NCBI GenBank assembly: GCA_035455445.1
Contig: DATIFC010000032.1
Location: 1-10,925 of the forward strand
DNA: 10,925 bases
Source: AC-32 sp035455445
GTDB lineage: Bacteria > Actinomycetota > Thermoleophilia > Gaiellales > Gaiellaceae
Direction: 5' to 3'
A program made the translations under genes and the position numbers. The first letter of the stretch is position 1; each line of letters opens with the position of its first letter. The notes below the pieces were generated by a model. It was not told the origin of the DNA. It saw only the letters and a program-made list of their open reading frames with translations, and did not search any database. Below, piece after piece: positions 6,723 through 10,925 of the stretch.

Positions 6723-9700
6723 GTGACCGCCGTTGACGAGACGACTCCACCGTCGGTCGACCTGACGCCGTTCGTCCCGCGCGTCGTCGTCGACTGGCTG
6801 CGCGTGGACCCCGAGGCGAGGCGGCGCGAGCTCGAGGGCACGCTCGCCTTCGTCGACATCTCCGGGTTCACCGCGCTCAACGAGCGGCTCGCGCAGAAGG
6901 GGAAGCTGGGCGCCGAGGAGGTGACGGAGGTGATGAACCGCACCTTCGGGCGCCTGCTCGACGTGGCCTACGCGTCCGGCGGCGGCCTGCTGAAGTTCGG
7001 CGGCGACGCGCTGCTGCTCTTCTTCGGCGGCGACGAGCACGCCGCACGCGCCTGCGACGCGGCCTACGGGATGCGCAAGGCGCTGCGCGAGCTGGGCCGG
7101 CCGCAGACCTCGGTCGGCCCGGTCAGCCTGAAGATGCACGTCGGCATCCACGCGGACACGTTCGACTTCTTCCTGGTCGGCGAGTCGCACCGCGAGCTCC
7201 TGTTGACCGGCCCGGGAGTGACCCGCACGGTCGAGATGGAGTCCGGCGCGGAGGCCGGCGAGATCCTCGTCAGCGACGAGACGTGCGTCGACCTCCCCGA
7301 GCGGATCCTGGGCGAGAGCAAGGAGGGCGGCCGGCTGCTCAAGTCGCCCCCGGGCGCGGCCGGCGCGCTCGAGCCGCTGCCGCCGCTCCAAGGGCTCGAC
7401 CTGGAGGCGTGCGTGCCCGCCTCGGTACGCCGGATCGTCGAGGACGGCAAGGCCGAGTCCGAGCACCGCCAGGCCTCGGTCGCGTTCGTGCACTTCGGCG
7501 GGATCGACGACCTCCTCGCCGAGGAGGGGCCGGACCGCGTGGCCGCGGCGCTGGACGAGCTCGTCTCGGGCGCCCAGCGCGTCGCCGAGGAGCACGGCGT
7601 CACCTTCCTCGAGACCGACATCGACGTGGACGGCGGGAAGATGATCCTCGTCGCGGGCGCGCCCTCGACCGCCGGCGGCGACGAGGAGCGCATCCTGCGC
7701 ACCGCGCGCGGGATCGCAGACCTGCCGACCGGGCTGCCGCTGCGGATCGGCACGAGCCGCGGGCGAGTCTTCGCCGGCGAGGTCGGCGCACGGTTCCGGC
7801 GCACGTACACGATCCTGGGCAAGACGGCCGCCCTCGCCGCCCGGCTGATGGGCAAGGCGAAGCCCGGCCAGGTGCTGACGACCGCCGACCTGCTCGACCG
7901 CTCGCGCGGCGCATTCGAGACGGCCGAGCTCGAGCCGCTGACGCTGAAGGGGATCTCCGAGCCGGTGACGGCCTTCGACGTGGTCGGGATCGCGGCCGGG
8001 GCCGCGCCGCAGGCGGAGAGCCGCCTGCCGTTCGTCGGACGCGAGCGCGAGCTGGCGATCCTGTCGGCCGCCCTGGGGCCGGTCAGGATGGGGTTCGGCA
8101 ACATCGTCGAGCTGATCGGCGAGCCGGGAATGGGCAAGTCGCGCCTCGTCGAGGAGCTCCACGCGCAGGCGCCGGACCTGCTGAGCGTCACGGCCACGTG
8201 CCTGCAGTACGAGGCCTCGACGCCGTACTTCGCCTTTCGCGGCCTGCTGCGCTCGCTGCTCGAGCTGCCCCAGGACGGGGCCGCCCCGACCAGGCTGCGC
8301 GAGCGGGTCGAGGAGCTCTGCCCTGACCTGATCCCCTGGCTGCCGCTCGTCGCGCTGCCACTCGACGTGCCGGTGGAGCCGACGCGGGAGGTCGAGGAGC
8401 TCCAGCCCGCGTTCCGCCGCGCGCGCCTGCACGGAGTCGTCGAGTCGCTGCTCGGGCGCCTGCTCGCCGGCCCGACGCTCGTCGTCATCGAGGACGTGCA
8501 CTGGATGGACGAGGCCTCCGCCGACCTCCTGCGCCACCTCGGCGCCCAGGTGGCCTCCAAGCCGTGGCTGCTCTGCGTGACGAGGCGCGCCGTCGGCGGC
8601 GGCTTCTCCGCGGCCGAGAGCGTGCCCCCGATCCCGGCGATGGCGATCCAGCTCCAGCCGCTCGACGCCGAAGCGGCGCAAGAGCTCGTCGGGGCGGCGA
8701 CCGCGGGGCTCCTTCAGCACGAGGTCTCCGCGATCACCGAGCGCGCCGGCGGCAACCCGCTCTTCCTGCAGGAGCTCGTCGCCTCCTCGAGCACACCGGA
8801 GGAGGCACTGCCCGAGAGCGTCGAGGCCGTCGTCGCGACCAGGGTCGACCGCCTGTCGCCGGGCGACCGCGCGCTGCTGCGCTACGCCGCCGTGCTCGGC
8901 GCGACCTTCGGCGCCGACCTCGTCACCGAGGTGCTGGCGCACGACCCGGAAGCCTCGAGCGACTCGGAGGCCTGGGACCGGCTCGCGGAGTTCGTCGAGC
9001 GCGACCCCTACACGCCCGGCGCCTTCCGCTTCCGTCACGCGCTCTTCCGCGACGCCGCATACGAGGGCCTCTCCTACCGCCGCCGCGGCGAGCTGCACGC
9101 CAAGGTCGGCGAGGCCTACGAGCGGCTCGAGCAGCAGCACGGCGCCGAGTACGCGGAGCTCCTCTCGCTGCACTTCTTCCACGCGGGCGACCACGAGAAG
9201 GCCTACCGCTACTCGCTCGCCGCCGGCCGCCGCGCGCAGGAGAAGTTCGCCAACGTCGAGGCGGCGGGCTTCTACCGCCGCGCGCTCGAGGTCGCAGGGG
9301 AGCTGGAGGTGCCGGACGACGAGCTCGCCGACGTCTGGGAGTCGCTCGGCGACGTCTCCGAGCTGGCCGGCCTCTACAGCGACGCAGGCGAGGCGTACGC
9401 GAGCGCGCTCAAGCTGCACCAGCACCCGCGGCTGCTGCTGAAGGAAGGGATCATCCGCGAGCGCTTCGGCCGCTACGCGGACGCGCTCAGCCGGTACACA
9501 CGCGGCCTCGACGCGGCGGAGGCGCTGGAGCCAGGCGAGCGCGCGCGGATGCGCCTGGAGCTCTCGCTCGCCTACGCGGGCGTCAAGCTGCGGCAGGGCA
9601 AGTTCCGCGATTGCGTCAAGTGGTGCACGCGCGTCGTCGGGGAGGCCGACCTGGGCCGCGACCTCGCCGCGCTCGCGCACGCGTACTACCTGCTGCACCT

Positions 9701-10508
9701 CTCGCACACGTCGCTCCGGAGCCCCGAGCGCGCCGCCTTCCGCGGGCTCGCGCTCCCGATCTACGAGGAGCTCGGCGACCTGCTTGGCCAGGCGAACGTG
9801 CTCAACAACCTCGGCATCGACGCCTACTACGAGGGGCGCTGGCAGGAGGCGCTCGACCTGTACGAGCGCAGCAAGGAGGCACGCGAGCGGATCGGCGACG
9901 TCGTCGGCGCCGCGCAGATCACGAACAACATCGGCGAGGTGAAGTCCGACCAGGGCTACCTGACGACGGCCGCGGAGCTCTTCGAGGAGGCCAAGGCGGT
10001 CTTCGAGGCCTCGGGACACCGGATGCTCGCGACGCTGGCGGCCTCGAACCTGGGTCGCACGGCCTCCCGCGCGGGCGAGCTGGAGGAAGCGCGGACGACG
10101 CTCAGCCGCGCGCTGGACGACTTCCAGGAGATCAGAGCCGGGAGCTACGTGCTCGAGACGAAGGCCCGCCTGGCCGAGCGCGCGGCGCTCGCGCGGGAGC
10201 CGGACGAGGCGCTCGCGCTCGCCGACGAGGTGCTGACGACGACGGAGGAGAGCGGAGCCGGCGCGACCCTGCGGGGCATGCTGCACCGGGTGCGCGCCCA
10301 CGCGCTCGCCCAGCGGGGCGACGCCGAGGGCGCGGCCGAGGCGCTGCGCTGGAGCCTGGAGATCGCGCGCGAGGCCGAGGAGACCTACGAGGTCGCCCTC
10401 ACGCTCGAGTCGATCGCGCGGCTCCAGGGCGACGAGGAGGCGGCCGCCGAGTCGCGCACGCTGCTCGCTCGGCTCGGCGTCGTGTCGACACCCGAGGTCC
10501 CGCTCTGA
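6723..10508 (+). CDS. Soluble adenylyl cyclase-like protein: tandem class III cyclase domains, P-loop ATPase, TPR tail
   Basis: A 1261-residue cytosolic signalling protein. Cyclase domain 1 (about 35-190) has both metal-binding Asp residues, D45 in FVDISGF and D95 in KFGGDALL, with K91 beside the latter. Cyclase domain 2 (about 248-420) lacks both Asps (FVHFGG; DVDGGK) but keeps the transition-state Arg, R374, in LAARLM; the Asn expected four residues earlier is A370. An ATPase follows with Walker A GEPGMGKS at 466-473 and Walker B VVIEDVHWMD at 587-596 (AAA_16/STAND type). The rest, about 780-1250, is helical TPR repeats, clearest around 1025-1130. This matches the C1-C2-NTPase-TPR order of soluble adenylyl cyclase (ADCY10). 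Expected activity is ATP to cAMP, gated by the ATPase/TPR sensor, though the lost Asn may lower it. The GTG start has GGAGG at 6714-6718, a short 4-base spacing. There are no membrane segments. Confidence 0.92.
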   Translation: MTAVDETTPPSVDLTPFVPRVVVDWLRVDPEARRRELEGTLAFVDISGFTALNERLAQKGKLGAEEVTEVMNRTFGRLLDVAYASGGGLLKFGGDALLLFFGGDEHAARACDAAYGMRKALRELGRPQTSVGPVSLKMHVGIHADTFDFFLVGESHRELLLTGPGVTRTVEMESGAEAGEILVSDETCVDLPERILGESKEGGRLLKSPPGAAGALEPLPPLQGLDLEACVPASVRRIVEDGKAESEHRQASVAFVHFGGIDDLLAEEGPDRVAAALDELVSGAQRVAEEHGVTFLETDIDVDGGKMILVAGAPSTAGGDEERILRTARGIADLPTGLPLRIGTSRGRVFAGEVGARFRRTYTILGKTAALAARLMGKAKPGQVLTTADLLDRSRGAFETAELEPLTLKGISEPVTAFDVVGIAAGAAPQAESRLPFVGRERELAILSAALGPVRMGFGNIVELIGEPGMGKSRLVEELHAQAPDLLSVTATCLQYEASTPYFAFRGLLRSLLELPQDGAAPTRLRERVEELCPDLIPWLPLVALPLDVPVEPTREVEELQPAFRRARLHGVVESLLGRLLAGPTLVVIEDVHWMDEASADLLRHLGAQVASKPWLLCVTRRAVGGGFSAAESVPPIPAMAIQLQPLDAEAAQELVGAATAGLLQHEVSAITERAGGNPLFLQELVASSSTPEEALPESVEAVVATRVDRLSPGDRALLRYAAVLGATFGADLVTEVLAHDPEASSDSEAWDRLAEFVERDPYTPGAFRFRHALFRDAAYEGLSYRRRGELHAKVGEAYERLEQQHGAEYAELLSLHFFHAGDHEKAYRYSLAAGRRAQEKFANVEAAGFYRRALEVAGELEVPDDELADVWESLGDVSELAGLYSDAGEAYASALKLHQHPRLLLKEGIIRERFGRYADALSRYTRGLDAAEALEPGERARMRLELSLAYAGVKLRQGKFRDCVKWCTRVVGEADLGRDLAALAHAYYLLHLSHTSLRSPERAAFRGLALPIYEELGDLLGQANVLNNLGIDAYYEGRWQEALDLYERSKEARERIGDVVGAAQITNNIGEVKSDQGYLTTAAELFEEAKAVFEASGHRMLATLAASNLGRTASRAGELEEARTTLSRALDDFQEIRAGSYVLETKARLAERAALAREPDEALALADEVLTTTEESGAGATLRGMLHRVRAHALAQRGDAEGAAEALRWSLEIAREAEETYEVALTLESIARLQGDEEAAAESRTLLARLGVVSTPEVPL

Positions 10509-10514
10509 GCCCGA

Positions 10515-10548
10515 CGTCGGAGCCGCCTGCCGCACGGCGGCTCCGACG
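10515..10548. terminator. Bidirectional hairpin terminator between convergent genes
   Basis: A perfect 13-bp stem (10515-10527 with 10536-10548) encloses an 8-base loop. It lies in the 52-base gap between two convergent stop codons (10506-10508 and 10561-10563), starting 7 bases after the cyclase stop. There is no T-tract on either side, as is common for GC-rich actinobacterial terminators. It could serve both genes. Confidence 0.75.
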
Positions 10549-10560
10549 ACACGAGGGGCG

Positions 10561-10925
10561 CTACTTCTGCTTCGACTGCGCCGACACGCACTTCGCGAAG
10601 GCGTTAGGGCGCGAGCCGTACTTCTGCCGGAACGCCGCCGGATCTGTGCGGCGCAGCGCCTTGCAGCTCTTGGAGGCCTTGACGAGCGCCTGTGTCAGCT
10701 TGGCGGTGCTCGCCTGCAGCCGCTTCAGCACGCAGTTGCCAAAAGCGTTGCTGAGGTCGGCGTTCGTCCCGTAGAACTGCTGGAACGACTTGCCGCCGTG
10801 CGTAGCGGCGAAGCTCGCGTCGGAGGCCTCGGCGAGGCAGGCCTCGGCCGCCGTCACCAGGTCCGTCGACTGTGCCCGCGCGACGACGGAGACGCACTTG
10901 CCGAACGCGTTGCCGTGGTTGGCGT
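10561..10925 (-). CDS. Secreted-type Cys-repeat protein with NAF[GA]xCV motifs, 5' end beyond the window
   Basis: The reading frame is open from the right edge of the window to a TAG at 10561-10563, giving at least 120 C-terminal residues. Three copies of an NAF[GA]xCV motif are seen (visible residues 5-11, 59-65 and 107-113), the last two preceded by F-x-x-x-YG[TS]. Single extra cysteines follow the first two copies by 19 and 23 residues (CLAEA, CKALRR). The repeat is therefore about 50 residues with two cysteines, apt for disulfides outside the cell. The tail is basic (QSKQK). A GTG at 10855-10857 could be a start, but it would cut a repeat in half, and the frame upstream carries the same motif, so the true start is outside the window. 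I know of no assigned function; similar short Cys-repeat hypothetical proteins occur in Actinomycetota. The gene converges on the cyclase gene. Confidence 0.75.
   Translation of the reverse strand, partial: ANHGNAFGKCVSVVARAQSTDLVTAAEACLAEASDASFAATHGGKSFQQFYGTNADLSNAFGNCVLKRLQASTAKLTQALVKASKSCKALRRTDPAAFRQKYGSRPNAFAKCVSAQSKQK

Noticed and set aside
6696..10535. 1279-codon open frame on the minus strand opposite the cyclase gene
   Set aside because: It is longer than the true gene, but it is an antisense artefact of GC-rich codon usage. It shows no motifs, and the plus frame has cyclase, Walker and TPR motifs throughout.
10561..10857. A complete 98-residue protein starting at the GTG at 10857
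   Set aside because: The frame stays open to the window edge and carries another NAFGKCVS motif upstream, so the start is almost surely further right.

Overview
The window is uniformly GC-rich, with strong G/C at third codon positions, GTG and ATG starts and good Shine-Dalgarno sites. It codes for protein families typical of soil Actinomycetota: a PxKxF-tailed secreted protein, a cyclase-ATPase-TPR protein, and a secreted protein with cysteine-bearing NAFGxCV repeats. A member of Thermoleophilia (Solirubrobacterales/Gaiellales-like) fits best. This is an inference from protein style only; no rRNA or marker gene is present.

Layout. Four genes alternate in orientation, so none form an operon. 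(1) 82-681 (+) is a small histidine phosphatase. (2) 674-6598 (-) is a 1974-residue secreted multidomain protein. In order it has a signal peptide, a von Willebrand A domain, an Ig-like stretch, blocks of a perfect PAGSI pentapeptide repeat, a pre-peptidase C-terminal (PPC)-like domain interrupted by further PAGSI blocks, a gingipain-like (C25) cysteine peptidase domain, Ig-like domains and a PxKxF-type tail. (3) 6723-10508 (+) is a 1261-residue protein with two class III cyclase domains, a P-loop ATPase and a TPR tail. This is the architecture of soluble adenylyl cyclase. (4) 10561 to beyond the right edge (-) is the C-terminal part of a secreted-type Cys-repeat protein.

Intergenic structure. 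The 124-base divergent gap between genes 2 and 3 holds a good sigma70-like promoter for gene 2 (TTGACA, 17 bases, CAGATT), a weaker one for gene 3, and a 7-bp inverted repeat lying across both. Genes 1 and 2 converge and overlap by 8 bases. Genes 3 and 4 converge onto a perfect 13-bp hairpin, a probable bidirectional terminator.

How they may work together. Genes 2 and 3 share a divergent control region, so the intracellular cyclase-ATPase could be co-regulated with the exported protease-like protein. This is inference only. Genes 1 and 4 have no evident functional link to them. The most unusual items are the PAGSI repeat system with its C25 peptidase, and the complementary decay of the two cyclase domains (metal site in the first, transition-state Arg in the second, the usual Asn missing).
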